The notes: generated by a model from the letters alone, not told the origin. Positions 19,482 through 28,579 are shown, counted from the stretch's first letter. The stretch is 64,000 nt of DNA from Salinicola aestuarinus (GCF_003206645.1 NZ_PZJP01000008.1:17360-81359); one strand, 5' to 3'. Translations and numbers: made by a program.

Positions 19482-20165
19482 ATGGATGGACTGCAGCATT
19501 TTTTGCAGGTGTTTTTCGATCCCGTGATTATCAGTCACTACTGGCCGGCGATCGTGGGTGGGCTCTGGGTGACATTGGGGCTGGCGGTAGCAATCGTCAT
19601 TGCCGGCATTCTCTCGGGGCTCTTGCTTGCCTGCCTGCGCTGTGCCGGTATCCGCTGGCTGAACGGTTTGATCATTGCCTTTGCCGATATCTGGCGCGCC
19701 TTGCCGCCGCTGGTCGTCATACTGATCTTGTATTTCGGCCTTCCTGGTGTCGGTATTACCTTTTCGGCCTGGATGGTTTTATTCCTGACGCTGAGTCTGG
19801 TGTTGGCGGCGTTTTCCGAAGAGATCTTCTGGGCGGGGATTCGCGCCGTGGATCGGGGGCAATGGGAGGCGGCGAGAGCCTGTGGCATGCGCAGTATCAC
19901 GGTGCTGATCTGGATTGTCCTGCCTCAGGCCATGCGCATGGCGATGCCATCGTTAACCAATCGCTCTATCGCCATTACCAAAATGACGGCGCTCGGTACC
20001 GTTATCGGGGTTCCAGAGATCCTGTACCAGGCCTCCAGCGCGCAGTCTTTTTCCGGTAGCGCGACACCCCTGACAATGGGGGCGCTGGCCTATATCGCGA
20101 TGTTTCTTCCCTTCGTGATACTGGGGCGCTGGCTGGAATCGAGAATGAATTGGCGGAGAACCTGA
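19482..20165 (+). CDS. Amino acid ABC transporter permease (HisM/HisQ type)
   Basis: A 227-residue inner-membrane permease with about five hydrophobic segments. The cytoplasmic EAA loop that docks the ATPase is EAARACGMRSITVLIWIVLPQA at about residues 125-146. The start at 19482 follows a strong GAGGAGAGAG site. It is one of two permeases, as expected for a heterodimeric polar amino-acid channel. It ends one base before the next start. Confidence 0.88.
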   Translation: MDGLQHFLQVFFDPVIISHYWPAIVGGLWVTLGLAVAIVIAGILSGLLLACLRCAGIRWLNGLIIAFADIWRALPPLVVILILYFGLPGVGITFSAWMVLFLTLSLVLAAFSEEIFWAGIRAVDRGQWEAARACGMRSITVLIWIVLPQAMRMAMPSLTNRSIAITKMTALGTVIGVPEILYQASSAQSFSGSATPLTMGALAYIAMFLPFVILGRWLESRMNWRRT

Positions 20166-20166
20166 C

Positions 20167-20832
20167 ATGGAAAATTTCGCTGATCAGTTTTTCAATCTCG
20201 ATTTGATGTGGCAGTCACTACCTCTGCTCATGAAAGGGCTCTGGGTCACTCTTCAGATCTGCGTGGTCGTCATCATTCTGGGCGGCCTGGGGGGCTTGTT
20301 ACTGGCGGTGGCAAGCGATAGCAAGAGTGCCTGGCTGCGGTGGCCGACGATAATCTACGTCGATTTCTTTCGCGCGGTCCCGCCGCTCGTCCTGTTGATA
20401 TTCGTTTACTCCGGCATGCCGTTCGCGGGCGTCAATCTGTCACCCTACATGGCCGTCATACTGGCGTTTCTACTCAATAATTCCGCCTACTACAGCGAAG
20501 TCTATCGGGCAGGGCTGCAGTCGATTCCCCCGGGACAAGTTGAGGCCTCGCGGTCGACCGGAATGAGCCGTTTGCAAACCATGGTCTGGGTCGTGATTCC
20601 TCAGGCTGTTCGTAATGTATTGCCGGATCTGCTCTCCAATACGGTGGAAGTCGTCAAGCTGACCTCGCTGGCCAGCGTCGTCTCGCTGGGTGACTTGCTG
20701 TACCGAGCGGATATGGCGCGGTCAATGAGTTACAACTCCTCGCCCATTGTGCTGGCGGCTCTGGTTTATCTGGTTCTTCTTTGGCCATTGGTTCGCATGG
20801 TCAGTCGTTTCGAGCGTAAGCAGCACCAATAA
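20167..20832 (+). CDS. Amino acid ABC transporter permease (second subunit)
   Basis: A 221-residue permease with an amphipathic N terminus, about five transmembrane segments and the EAA loop VEASRSTGMSRLQTMVWVVI near residues 122-141. The ATG lies one base after the stop of the preceding permease, so the two are co-translated. Together with the ATPase and binding protein it forms a complete PAAT-family importer placed between hydantoinase and carbamoylase genes. Confidence 0.88.
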   Translation: MENFADQFFNLDLMWQSLPLLMKGLWVTLQICVVVIILGGLGGLLLAVASDSKSAWLRWPTIIYVDFFRAVPPLVLLIFVYSGMPFAGVNLSPYMAVILAFLLNNSAYYSEVYRAGLQSIPPGQVEASRSTGMSRLQTMVWVVIPQAVRNVLPDLLSNTVEVVKLTSLASVVSLGDLLYRADMARSMSYNSSPIVLAALVYLVLLWPLVRMVSRFERKQHQ

Positions 20833-20928
20833 AAGGCTGGTGGCTAGCGCATCGGCATCAGCATCAAGGAAGTGGCGGGCGGTCGTCGTCATTTCCGAAT
20901 CGATAGGTATAAAGACAAGGAAAACATA

Positions 20929-21849
20929 ATGCGTGAATGGGTCATTGGTGGCGCTCAAATGGGAGCGATCCAGAAAAGCGATAGCCGAGAAAGTGTCGTC
21001 GAGCGGATGGTGTCGTTGCTCGATCAGGCTGCGGAAAAGGGCTGCGACCTTGTCGTCTTTCCGGAGCTTGCGTTAACGACGTTCTTCCCACGCTGGTACA
21101 TGGAAGAACAGGCCGAGGTCGACACCTGGTTCGAGCGTGAAATGCCGAACGCTGCGACGCAGCCGCTGTTTGATCGCGCTCGAGAGAAGCGCATCGCGAT
21201 CTCCTTCGGCTATGCCGAGCTGACGCCGGAAGGACGTCATTTCAATACCTCGATCGTCACCAATCGCGATGGCGAGATCGTCGGCAAGTATCGCAAGATT
21301 CACCTGCCGGGCCATGTCGAGTACGACAGCGAGCGAGACTTTCAGCATCTCGAGAAACGTTACTTCGAGCCTGGTGACCTGGGTTTCGAGACTTTCGACA
21401 ACGAAGGGACGCTGATGGGGATGTGCATCTGTAACGACCGTCGCTGGCCCGAGACTTGGCGCGTGATGGGGTTACAGGGAGTCGAACTGGTCATGCTGGG
21501 TTACAACACCCCGTCGATCAATTCGCAGAACCGTGGCGAGGGTCTTGAGAAACGTCTCTATCACTCCGAGCTCTCCGTGACGGCTGGTGCCTACCAGAAC
21601 GCAACGTGGGGCGTGGCTGTCGCCAAGGCGGGCGTCGAGGATGGCTTTCCCCTGATGGGCGGTTCCATCATCGTCGACCCCGATGGCTTCGTGGTCGCGC
21701 GCGCGCAGACCGAGGGTGACGAGTTGATCACGGCGACCTGCGACATGGATCTGTGTCAGTTCGGCAAGCAAACGATTTTCGATTTCGCACGTCATCGTCG
21801 CATCGAGCACTACGGCAGGATCACTTCGCAGGTCGGCGTCGAGCGCTGA
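20929..21849 (+). CDS. N-carbamoyl-D-amino-acid hydrolase
   Basis: A 306-residue nitrilase-superfamily enzyme with the size of known D-carbamoylases. The catalytic triad is visible: Glu in VVFPELALTTFFPRWY (near 47), Lys in KYRKIHLPGH (near 127) and Cys in GMCICNDRRWPETWR (near 172). The RRWPETWR and GYNTPS stretches are characteristic of D-carbamoylase. It removes CO2 and ammonia from N-carbamoyl-D-amino acids made by the hydantoinase. AAGGA eight bases upstream fixes the start at 20929 rather than 20872. A 147-base gap follows, so the downstream genes may have their own promoter. Confidence 0.92.
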   Translation: MREWVIGGAQMGAIQKSDSRESVVERMVSLLDQAAEKGCDLVVFPELALTTFFPRWYMEEQAEVDTWFEREMPNAATQPLFDRAREKRIAISFGYAELTPEGRHFNTSIVTNRDGEIVGKYRKIHLPGHVEYDSERDFQHLEKRYFEPGDLGFETFDNEGTLMGMCICNDRRWPETWRVMGLQGVELVMLGYNTPSINSQNRGEGLEKRLYHSELSVTAGAYQNATWGVAVAKAGVEDGFPLMGGSIIVDPDGFVVARAQTEGDELITATCDMDLCQFGKQTIFDFARHRRIEHYGRITSQVGVER

Positions 21850-21996
21850 TCGCGCAACGTACTGTGCTCCCTGGCTGTTCGCTGGCGTCAGTCTATCGCG
21901 CCACCGAATGGCCGGGACTTGACGAATAGTCTTTGCCGAGTGCTGCCACTCGGCTCGCCCTGCCATCATCCAGTGGTTCTCTTCGGGAAGTGACAA

Positions 21997-23472
21997 ATGA
22001 CCTATGACACGCTCATTCGGCGTGCCTGCATCGTCGACGGCACCGGCGCCGATACCTACGTGGCAGACATCGGCATTCGCGGCGACCGTATCGTCGCCAT
22101 TGGCGATCTGGCGGCCGGTCTGGCAAGCCAGGTCATCGAAGCGGAAGGTCGTTATCTTGCGCCGGGCTTCATCGACGTGCATACCCACGATGATAGTTGT
22201 GCGATTCAGCAGCCGGAGATGCTGCCCAAGATCACCCAAGGCGTGACCACGGTGATCGTCGGCAACTGCGGTATCAGTGCGTCGCCGGTCAACGTGACCG
22301 GTGAGGTCCCTGATCCGATGAATCTGCTCGGAGAGGCGGACGCCTTCTTCACGACGTTCGGGGACTTTGCCCAGGCCGTCGATGCCGCCTCGCCCGCCGT
22401 CAATGTGGCGGCGCTGATCGGCCACACGACCCTTCGCGCCGCTGCCATGGACCGTTTCGATCGAACGGCGACCGACAGCGAGATCACGACCATGCGTGAG
22501 TCCCTGCGCAAGGCGTTGCAGGCCGGCGCGATCGGGCTCAGCTCGGGGTTGGCCTATACCAATGCCCGGCAGTCGACGAGCGAGGAGGTCAAGGCGCTGG
22601 TCGAGGTGGTCGGCAAAGAGGGGGGGCTCTACGCCACGCACATGCGCAACGAGCGAGAAGCGCTGTTTGAGGCGATGGACGAAGCCTTCGAGACCGCCGC
22701 GCATGGCAAGGTGGCGCTCGTCATCTCGCATCTGAAATGCGCCGACGTCGAGAACTGGGGCAAGACCGAGCACGCCATCGAAAAGCTCGAGCAGGCTGCC
22801 GCTCGCCAGCCCTGTAACTGTGACTGCTACCCCTATGCGGCATGCTCCACCACGCTGGACCTCTGGCGCGTCTCCGAGGCGTTCGACATTCTCGTCACCT
22901 GGTCGAAGCCGCATCCCGAGATGGGCCGCAAGCTGCTGAAGGATATCGCTGCGGAATGGGCTGTCGATCTGACCGAGGCGGCGCGGCGGCTGATGCCGGC
23001 GGGGGCCATCTACCACAACATGGACGAAGCGGACGTTAGACGCGTCTTGGCTCATCCGTTGACGATGATCGGCTCGGATGGCTTGCCAAGCGACCCCAAT
23101 CCGCATCCGCGGCTGTGGGGGAGCTTTCCCCGCATCATCGGCCATTATTGTCGTGACGAGGGGCTATTCGGACTACCGGAAGCGATTCGCAAGATGACCT
23201 CGATGTCCGCGGCTCGCTTTGGGCTGGCGGATCGCGGGGTCATCCGCGAGGGCGCCTTTGCGGATCTCACGCTTTTCGATTTCGATAGCGTCCGTGACGG
23301 TGCCAGCTTTCTCGAACCGACGACGCCAGCCATCGGGATCGAGTGGGTTATGGTTAACGGGCGATTGTCGTTGGTCGATGGCACGGTAAAGGCGCGCGCG
23401 GGGAGGCTGCTACGCCGCCCTGGCAGTTTGGCGAATGCCGGCCATGAGCCGCATTCTGTACCCGCTCACTAG
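21997..23472 (+). CDS. N-acyl-D-amino-acid deacylase (D-aminoacylase family amidohydrolase)
   Basis: A 491-residue amidohydrolase-superfamily protein. The zinc-site residues appear in order: IDVHTHDD (HxH, near residue 68), the metal-bridging cysteine in VGNCGISA (near 96), YATHMRNE, VISHLKC and the catalytic Asp in MIGSDGLPSDP. This set matches D-aminoacylases. It would release D-amino acids from N-acyl-D-amino acids in the cytosol. GGAAG lies upstream of the ATG, and dgcN starts 11 bases after the stop. An alternative is that it deacetylates the N-acetylglutamate made by the neighbouring DgcN-DgcA pair. Confidence 0.87.
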   Translation: MTYDTLIRRACIVDGTGADTYVADIGIRGDRIVAIGDLAAGLASQVIEAEGRYLAPGFIDVHTHDDSCAIQQPEMLPKITQGVTTVIVGNCGISASPVNVTGEVPDPMNLLGEADAFFTTFGDFAQAVDAASPAVNVAALIGHTTLRAAAMDRFDRTATDSEITTMRESLRKALQAGAIGLSSGLAYTNARQSTSEEVKALVEVVGKEGGLYATHMRNEREALFEAMDEAFETAAHGKVALVISHLKCADVENWGKTEHAIEKLEQAAARQPCNCDCYPYAACSTTLDLWRVSEAFDILVTWSKPHPEMGRKLLKDIAAEWAVDLTEAARRLMPAGAIYHNMDEADVRRVLAHPLTMIGSDGLPSDPNPHPRLWGSFPRIIGHYCRDEGLFGLPEAIRKMTSMSAARFGLADRGVIREGAFADLTLFDFDSVRDGASFLEPTTPAIGIEWVMVNGRLSLVDGTVKARAGRLLRRPGSLANAGHEPHSVPAH

Positions 23473-23483
23473 AGAAAGAACGC

Positions 23484-24485
23484 ATGCTCAAGACTCCTTA
23501 TCTTCTGTTTCTCGGGGATGTCCCCGACCCGCTCTCTGCCAAGGTCGCTCAAGGTATTCGCGACTGGCGTCCGGAGTACGCGCTGGGGCAGTACCGCTTG
23601 CCGGGCTGCCAGGCCGACATGCAGTTGCCGGACCTGGACATTCAGGCCGCTGTCGATCAGGGCGCGAAAACGCTGGTGATCGGCGCTGCCAACCGTGGCG
23701 GGGTCATCTCGCGCAGCTGGATCGCGGTCCTCAAGGAGGCGCTCGCGGCCGGTATGGACATCGCTTCCGGGCTGCACAACCTGCTGCGCGACGAGCCGGA
23801 ACTGGTCGAAGCCGCCAAAACGCATGGCGGTCGACTGATCGATGTTCGGGTGCCGCAGGTGCAGTACCCGATCGGTGATGGCAAGAAGCGGCGTGGCAAG
23901 CGCTGCCTGGCAGTCGGGACGGACTGCTCCATCGGCAAGATGTACACCGCGCTGGCGCTGGATATCGCGCTGCGCGACGCGGGCGCCAAGTCGAGTTTTC
24001 GCGCCACCGGCCAGACCGGCATCTTGATTACCGGCCAGGGGGTGCCTCTGGACGCCGTGATTGCTGACTTCATGGCGGGGTCGATTGAGTGGCTGACACC
24101 GGACAATGACGACGACCATTGGGACATTATCGAAGGGCAGGGCAGTCTGTTTCACCCTTCCTACTCGGGCGTCACCATGGCCCTGATCCACGGCGGTCAG
24201 CCCGATGCGCTGATCCTGTGTCACGAGCCGACGCGAACGCACATGCGTGGGCTGCCGCACTACCAGCTTCCGTCGCTGGAGCAGTTGCGTGACACGGCAC
24301 TGCCACTGGCGCGTGTCGTCAATCCCGCCTGCCAGGTCGTCGGTGTCTCGGTGAACACCGCGGCCATGGACGCCGACGAGGCCGGGGACTATCTCCAGGC
24401 GCTCGAGGCGCGTCTGGGCCTGCCGTGTGTCGATCCCTATCGCCATGGCGGCGAACGCCTGGCTGAGGCGGTGCTGGCATGCTGA
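23484..24485 (+). CDS. dgcN: DUF1611 protein, DgcN-type D-glutamate N-acetyltransferase
   Basis: A 333-residue DUF1611 protein. The N-terminal Rossmann-like half is followed by the P-loop-like AVGTDCSIGKMYTALAL near residues 145-160, then IIEGQGSLFHPSYSGV and LCHEPTR segments typical of the family. Published work on marine bacteria assigns DgcN to N-acetylation of D-glutamate, the first step of a D-glutamate catabolic route. The next gene, its usual partner dgcA, overlaps it by seven bases, which strongly supports this identity over the other DUF1611 members. Confidence 0.82.
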   Translation: MLKTPYLLFLGDVPDPLSAKVAQGIRDWRPEYALGQYRLPGCQADMQLPDLDIQAAVDQGAKTLVIGAANRGGVISRSWIAVLKEALAAGMDIASGLHNLLRDEPELVEAAKTHGGRLIDVRVPQVQYPIGDGKKRRGKRCLAVGTDCSIGKMYTALALDIALRDAGAKSSFRATGQTGILITGQGVPLDAVIADFMAGSIEWLTPDNDDDHWDIIEGQGSLFHPSYSGVTMALIHGGQPDALILCHEPTRTHMRGLPHYQLPSLEQLRDTALPLARVVNPACQVVGVSVNTAAMDADEAGDYLQALEARLGLPCVDPYRHGGERLAEAVLAC

Positions 24486-25459
24486 CACTGGCCGTCGACG
24501 AGCAGGTATTTCCGCTGGCGGAGGTGTTCACCATCTCCCGCGGCTCGCGCAGCGACGCTCGCGTGGTAGTGGCGACCCTATCGGATGGCCATCACGAGGG
24601 GCGCGGTGAGTGCGTGCCGTACGCCCATTACGGCGAGTCGGTCGAGAGCGTCATCGCCCAGATTGAGTCGGTCCGCGACGATCTGGCCGAGGGCATGGAT
24701 CGACAAGCGCTGCAGTCGCGGCTGCCCGCCGGCGCCGCGCGCAACGCGCTGGACTGCGCGTTCTGGGATCTCGAAGCCAAGCTGGCCGACAAGCCGGTGT
24801 GGCAGTTGGCGGCGTTGGAAGCGCCGCAACCGGAAATCACGGCTTTCACGCTGTCGCTGGACACGCCCGAGGCCATGCGGGAGAAGGCGCGTCAGCACGC
24901 GAAGAAACCGCTTCTAAAGCTCAAGCTCGGTGGCGCGGGTGATATCGAGCGTCTTCAAGCGGTCCGTGAAGGCGCTCCGGCAGCCAGAATTATCGTCGAT
25001 GCCAATGAGGGTTGGGATGGCGCTGCCTATGAGCGGTTGGCGCCGGTACTGCTCGAACTCGGCATCAGCATGGTCGAGCAACCGCTGCCGTCCGGCAGCG
25101 ATGAGACGCTTGCGACAATCGCCCGGCCGCTGCCCGTGTGTGCCGATGAGGCCTGCCATGATCGTGGGTCGCTTGCGCAGCTCGTAGGACGCTACGACAT
25201 GATCAATATCAAGCTCGACAAGACCGGCGGATTGACCGAAGCGCTGGCGCTGAAGCGCGACGCGCTGGCGCAAGGGTTCGATGTCATGGTCGGCTGCATG
25301 GTGGGGTCGTCGCTTTCCATGGCGCCAGCCTTGCTGGTCGCGCAGGGCGCAGCGATCGTCGACCTCGACGGGCCGCTGCTGCTGGCCAGGGATCGCGAGT
25401 ACGGTATGGTGTTCGACGCCGACGGGGTTCATCCGGCAGATCGCAGACTTTGGGGATGA
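24479..25459 (+). CDS. dgcA: Enolase-superfamily epimerase, DgcA-type N-acetyl-D-glutamate racemase
   Basis: A 326-residue member of the muconate-lactonising/dipeptide-epimerase group. The catalytic KxK lysine is in LLKLKLGG (near 150), metal ligands follow in IVDANEGW, SMVEQPLP and CADEACHD, and the second catalytic lysine is in NIKLDKTGG. The family includes L-Ala-D/L-Glu epimerase. With dgcN it is known to convert N-acetyl-D-glutamate to the L form. Overlap with dgcN indicates tight coupling. A role on muropeptide-derived Ala-Glu cannot be excluded. Confidence 0.83.
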   Translation: MLTLAVDEQVFPLAEVFTISRGSRSDARVVVATLSDGHHEGRGECVPYAHYGESVESVIAQIESVRDDLAEGMDRQALQSRLPAGAARNALDCAFWDLEAKLADKPVWQLAALEAPQPEITAFTLSLDTPEAMREKARQHAKKPLLKLKLGGAGDIERLQAVREGAPAARIIVDANEGWDGAAYERLAPVLLELGISMVEQPLPSGSDETLATIARPLPVCADEACHDRGSLAQLVGRYDMINIKLDKTGGLTEALALKRDALAQGFDVMVGCMVGSSLSMAPALLVAQGAAIVDLDGPLLLARDREYGMVFDADGVHPADRRLWG

Positions 25460-25502
25460 GTCGGTGCACCCATCCGCAACAGATTCGTATCGGGGAGCGC
25501 GC

Positions 25503-26363
25503 ATGACGCAGCGAACGGTTTTCGTCAACGGTGACTATGTCGATGAGCGAGAGGCCTGTATCTCGGTCTTCGATCGCGGCTTTCTCTTTGCCGACGGTGT
25601 CTACGAGGTGTGTTCGGTACTCGATGGACGTTTGGTCGACTTCGAGGCGCACATGCGCCGATTGCGTCGGTCGGCGAGTGAGCTCGACATCGTGGTGCCC
25701 TGGGACGACCCGTCGCTGCTCGAGATCCACCGTGAACTTCTGCGTCGCAATGCGCTGGAAGAGGGCATGGTTTACCTTCAGCTGACGCGCGGCAGCAGTG
25801 GCGATCGCGATTTCCACTACCCCGAAATGGCGACGCCCACGCTGGTGCTCTTCACCCAGGCCAAAGCGCTGGTCGACGCGGCTTCAGGGCATCGCGGCAT
25901 CCGCGTGGTGACGCAGCCTGACTGGCGCTGGGCCAGACGCGATATCAAGACGGTGCAGCTACTCTATCCGGCGATGGCGAAGATGGCCGCTCGCAACGCG
26001 GGCGTCGATGACGCCTGGATGGTCGAGGAGGGTTTCGTTACCGAGGGCGCCTCCAACAACGCCTGGATATTGACGGCAGAAGGGCGTCTGGTAACTCGCG
26101 AGCTCTCGCACGATATCCTGCCGGGTATCACTCGCGCGGTGGTGTGTGAGCTGGCAGATGCACTCGGCCTGGTGGTGGAGGAGCGGGCATTCACGGTCGA
26201 GGAGGCGCAGAGCGCTGCCGAGTGCTTCGTGACCTCGGCCTCGTCGTTCGTGACGCCGGTGATCGAGCTCGATGGGGTCGCCATTGCCGAGGGGCATCCT
26301 GGCGAGGTGGTGCGTCGACTGCGTGAGCGCTATATCGAGGAAAGCCGGCGCCGCGCGCTGTAA
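25503..26363 (+). CDS. dat: D-amino-acid aminotransferase (class IV)
   Basis: A 286-residue PLP enzyme of fold type IV. The start region VFVNGDYVDEREACISVFDRGFLFADGVYE is the family hallmark, and the Schiff-base lysine is in RRDIKTVQLL near residue 145. The phosphate-binding TEGASNNAWI and LPGITR segments follow. It moves the amino group between D-amino acids and 2-oxoacids, using D-alanine or D-glutamate. GGGGAG precedes the ATG. It is the last gene of the cluster, 43 bases after dgcA, with a strong terminator 110 bases downstream. A branched-chain L-aminotransferase is less likely given length and context. Confidence 0.88.
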   Translation: MTQRTVFVNGDYVDEREACISVFDRGFLFADGVYEVCSVLDGRLVDFEAHMRRLRRSASELDIVVPWDDPSLLEIHRELLRRNALEEGMVYLQLTRGSSGDRDFHYPEMATPTLVLFTQAKALVDAASGHRGIRVVTQPDWRWARRDIKTVQLLYPAMAKMAARNAGVDDAWMVEEGFVTEGASNNAWILTAEGRLVTRELSHDILPGITRAVVCELADALGLVVEERAFTVEEAQSAAECFVTSASSFVTPVIELDGVAIAEGHPGEVVRRLRERYIEESRRRAL

Positions 26364-26472
26364 CGCTGAGCCCCGGCGGCGTCAGGCGTCGCCGGCGCTC
26401 AGCGACGGCAGGGCGAGTTCCAGCATCGCCCTGGGCCGGGCGGGTCAGAGCGCAACGCGACACACGCCCACA

Positions 26473-26500
26473 AAAAAGCCCACCGTAAGGTGGGCTTTTT
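26473..26500. terminator. Bidirectional Rho-independent terminator
   Basis: A 12-bp perfect inverted repeat, made of a GC-rich core flanked by five A and five T, closes a GTAA loop. It serves the dat transcript on the plus strand and the tRNA-Met transcript on the minus strand. Confidence 0.88.
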
Positions 26501-26510
26501 CGATGCTGTC

Positions 26511-26587
26511 TGGTGGCTACGCCCTGATTCGAACAGGGGACCCCATCATTATGAGTGATGTGCTCTAACCAGCTGAGCTACGTAGCC
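26511..26587 (-). tRNA. tRNA-Met (CAT), elongator type
   Basis: A 77-base cloverleaf with the 3' CCA encoded. The acceptor stem is GGCTACG/CGTAGCC and the T-loop TTCGAAT. The anticodon loop reads CTCATAA, giving CAT. It closely follows E. coli metT except in the T-stem. It is elongator-like, since the first acceptor pair is matched. Confidence 0.95.
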
Positions 26588-26623
26588 AATGTTGTCTCGC
26601 ATCTTGCGTGACAACGGGGGCGA

Positions 26624-26651
26624 ATATTACCATAACTCGATGATGCGTCAA
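26624..26651 (-). promoter_or_regulatory. Sigma-70 promoter of tRNA-Met
   Basis: On the minus strand TTGACG (26646-26651) and TAATAT (26624-26629) are separated by 16 bases. The GC-rich discriminator that follows is typical of stable RNA genes. The start would fall about 30 bases before the mature tRNA. Confidence 0.7.
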
Positions 26652-26679
26652 CGAATTTCTGGAATTTTCGCCGCCCGCT

Positions 26680-27771
26680 TTAGACGTTGAAGCGGAAGTG
26701 CATCACGTCGCCATCCTGGACGACGTATGTCTTGCCCTCGAGACGCCATTTGCCGGCTTCCTTGGCGCCGTTATCACCGCCGAGCGCGACGAAATCGTCA
26801 TAGCTCACCACTTCGGCGCGAATGAAGCCCTTCTCGAAGTCGGTGTGGATCGCGCCGGCCGCCTGCGGGGCGGTAGCGCCGATCTTCACGGTCCAGGCGC
26901 GGACTTCCTTCACACCAGCGGTGAAGTAGGTCTGCAGGCCCAGCAGACCGAAACCGGCGCGAATCACGCGGTCGAGCCCGGGTTCGTCCATCCCCATCTC
27001 ATCGAGGAACATGGCGCGCTCCTCGTCCTCGAGTTCTGAAATTTCCGCCTCGAGTTTGTTGCAGACGGGCACGACCACCGCATTCTCCTCGGCGGCGATT
27101 TCGCGAACGATATCCAGGTGCGGATTGTTCTCGAAGCCGTCCTCGGTGACGTTGGCGATGTACATGGTCGGCTTCAGCGTCAGAAAGCCGTAGCTGCGGA
27201 CCTGGCGCTGTTCGTCGGCATCCAGGGAAAGGCTGCGCAGCGGCTTGCCCTCTGCCAGGTGCGGCTGGATGCGGTCGAGTATTGCCTTGGTGGCCACTGC
27301 CTCTTTATCACCGCCCTTGACCGCACGTGCCAGACGCTGGATGCCGCGCTCGACGGCGTCGAGATCGGCCAGTGCCAGCTCCAGATTGATCGTCTCGATG
27401 TCGGCACGCGGGTCGACCTGGTTGGAGACGTGAATCACGTTGTCGTCGTCGAAACAGCGCACTACATGGGCGATGGCGTCGGTCTCACGAATGTTGGCCA
27501 GAAACTGGTTGCCCAACCCTTCGCCCTTGGAAGCGCCTTCGACCAGCCCGGCGATATCGACGAACTCCATCGTGTTCGGCAGCACCTTCTGCGGCTTGAC
27601 GATCTCGCTGAGGCGGTCGAGACGGGGATCGGGCATCGGCACGATGCCCGTATTCGGCTCGATGGTGCAGAAGGGAAAGTTCTCGGCGTCGATGCCGGAG
27701 CGCGTCAGCGCGTTGAAGAGAGTCGATTTGCCCACGTTGGGCAGGCCGACGATGCCGCAATTGAAACCCAT
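26680..27771 (-). CDS. ychF: Redox-regulated ATPase YchF
   Basis: A 363-residue Obg-family P-loop protein. The G1 motif is GLPNVGKST at residues 8-16, G3 is [14 protein letters not shown], and the unusual G4 position (NVTED/CNKLEAE) fits the ATP preference known for YchF. A coiled-coil insertion and a C-terminal TGS domain ([20 protein letters not shown]) follow. It binds ribosomes and is involved in stress responses. It is the last member of the conserved prs-rplY-pth-ychF block; AGGA lies seven bases before the start. Confidence 0.96.
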   Translation of the reverse strand: MGFNCGIVGLPNVGKSTLFNALTRSGIDAENFPFCTIEPNTGIVPMPDPRLDRLSEIVKPQKVLPNTMEFVDIAGLVEGASKGEGLGNQFLANIRETDAIAHVVRCFDDDNVIHVSNQVDPRADIETINLELALADLDAVERGIQRLARAVKGGDKEAVATKAILDRIQPHLAEGKPLRSLSLDADEQRQVRSYGFLTLKPTMYIANVTEDGFENNPHLDIVREIAAEENAVVVPVCNKLEAEISELEDEERAMFLDEMGMDEPGLDRVIRAGFGLLGLQTYFTAGVKEVRAWTVKIGATAPQAAGAIHTDFEKGFIRAEVVSYDDFVALGGDNGAKEAGKWRLEGKTYVVQDGDVMHFRFNV

Positions 27772-27991
27772 GGTGCGTTCCTGAAGGCTAGTTCTGGAAG
27801 CCGTGCGTTAGGGCACGGTGAAAGTGCGAATGGCGCGCATTCTACGGGACCTCGCCGGCCTGGGCCATACTCTTGGCGCGCGCAGGCCTCGGAGCGCGAC
27901 AGGTAGCGCCAGGACGCTTCGCCGTCCGCAGAGCGAGTCGCTGACTCATGCGTAGGCTGCGAGTCGTCAATCCAGAGGGTGGGGGGGGGCG

Positions 27992-28579
27992 TCAGCTCGG
28001 TTTGAAGCTGTGGAGGCGATTCATCGCCTTGGCCCAGTCACCCGTGAGCGCGTCGGGAAGCGTCATGGTGATTTCATCGATAGCGTCGTCGATCGCCTGG
28101 CGCTCGGCCTTGCCGGGGCGGCCCAGTACGTAGTTCGTGACGAGCTTGGCCGTGCCGGGATGGCCGATGCCGATACGTAGGCGGTGAAAATCCTTGACGT
28201 TACCCAGAGCGCTGACGATATCGCGCAAACCGTTGTGGCCACCGTGGCCGCCGCCGGTCTTGTAGCGAGCGAGTCCCGGGTCGATATCGAGTTCGTCGTG
28301 GGCGACGAGCAGCTCTTGCGGGGCGATCTTGAAGAACTGACACAGTGCAGCCGTGGAGGCACCGCTGCGATTCATGAAGGTGGTGGGATTGAGCAGGTGC
28401 AGATCGCGTCCACCGAGCGTGATCTTGGCGTAAAGCCCCTGAAACTTGCGCTCGGGACGCAGCGATGTCGCTGCGTCCCGGGCAAGACGTTCGACCAGCC
28501 AAGCACCGGCGTTATGACGTGTCTCATGGAACTCCGACCCCGGGTTGCCGAGGCCGATGACCGCTTTGACTTCACTCAT
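27992..28579 (-). CDS. pth: Peptidyl-tRNA hydrolase
   Basis: A 195-residue cytosolic enzyme that recycles peptidyl-tRNA. The catalytic histidine is in HETRHNAG (near 20), the substrate asparagine in NPTTFMNRSG, the aspartate in VAHDELDI and the loop in GGGHGGHNGLR. Length matches the family. It lies 36 bases after rplY and 220 bases before ychF; that spacer holds no gene that I can support. Confidence 0.97.
   Translation of the reverse strand: MSEVKAVIGLGNPGSEFHETRHNAGAWLVERLARDAATSLRPERKFQGLYAKITLGGRDLHLLNPTTFMNRSGASTAALCQFFKIAPQELLVAHDELDIDPGLARYKTGGGHGGHNGLRDIVSALGNVKDFHRLRIGIGHPGTAKLVTNYVLGRPGKAERQAIDDAIDEITMTLPDALTGDWAKAMNRLHSFKPS

Noticed and set aside
21472..23145. A 557-codon open frame on the minus strand opposite the D-aminoacylase
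   Set aside because: Antisense to two genes with intact catalytic motifs. No recognisable domain or ribosome-binding site.
14080..26587. D-amino-acid cluster as a genomic island integrated at tRNA-Met
   Set aside because: The tRNA 3' end faces the cluster, but I found no integrase gene and no repeat of the tRNA 3' end at the far side. Base composition is not visibly different.
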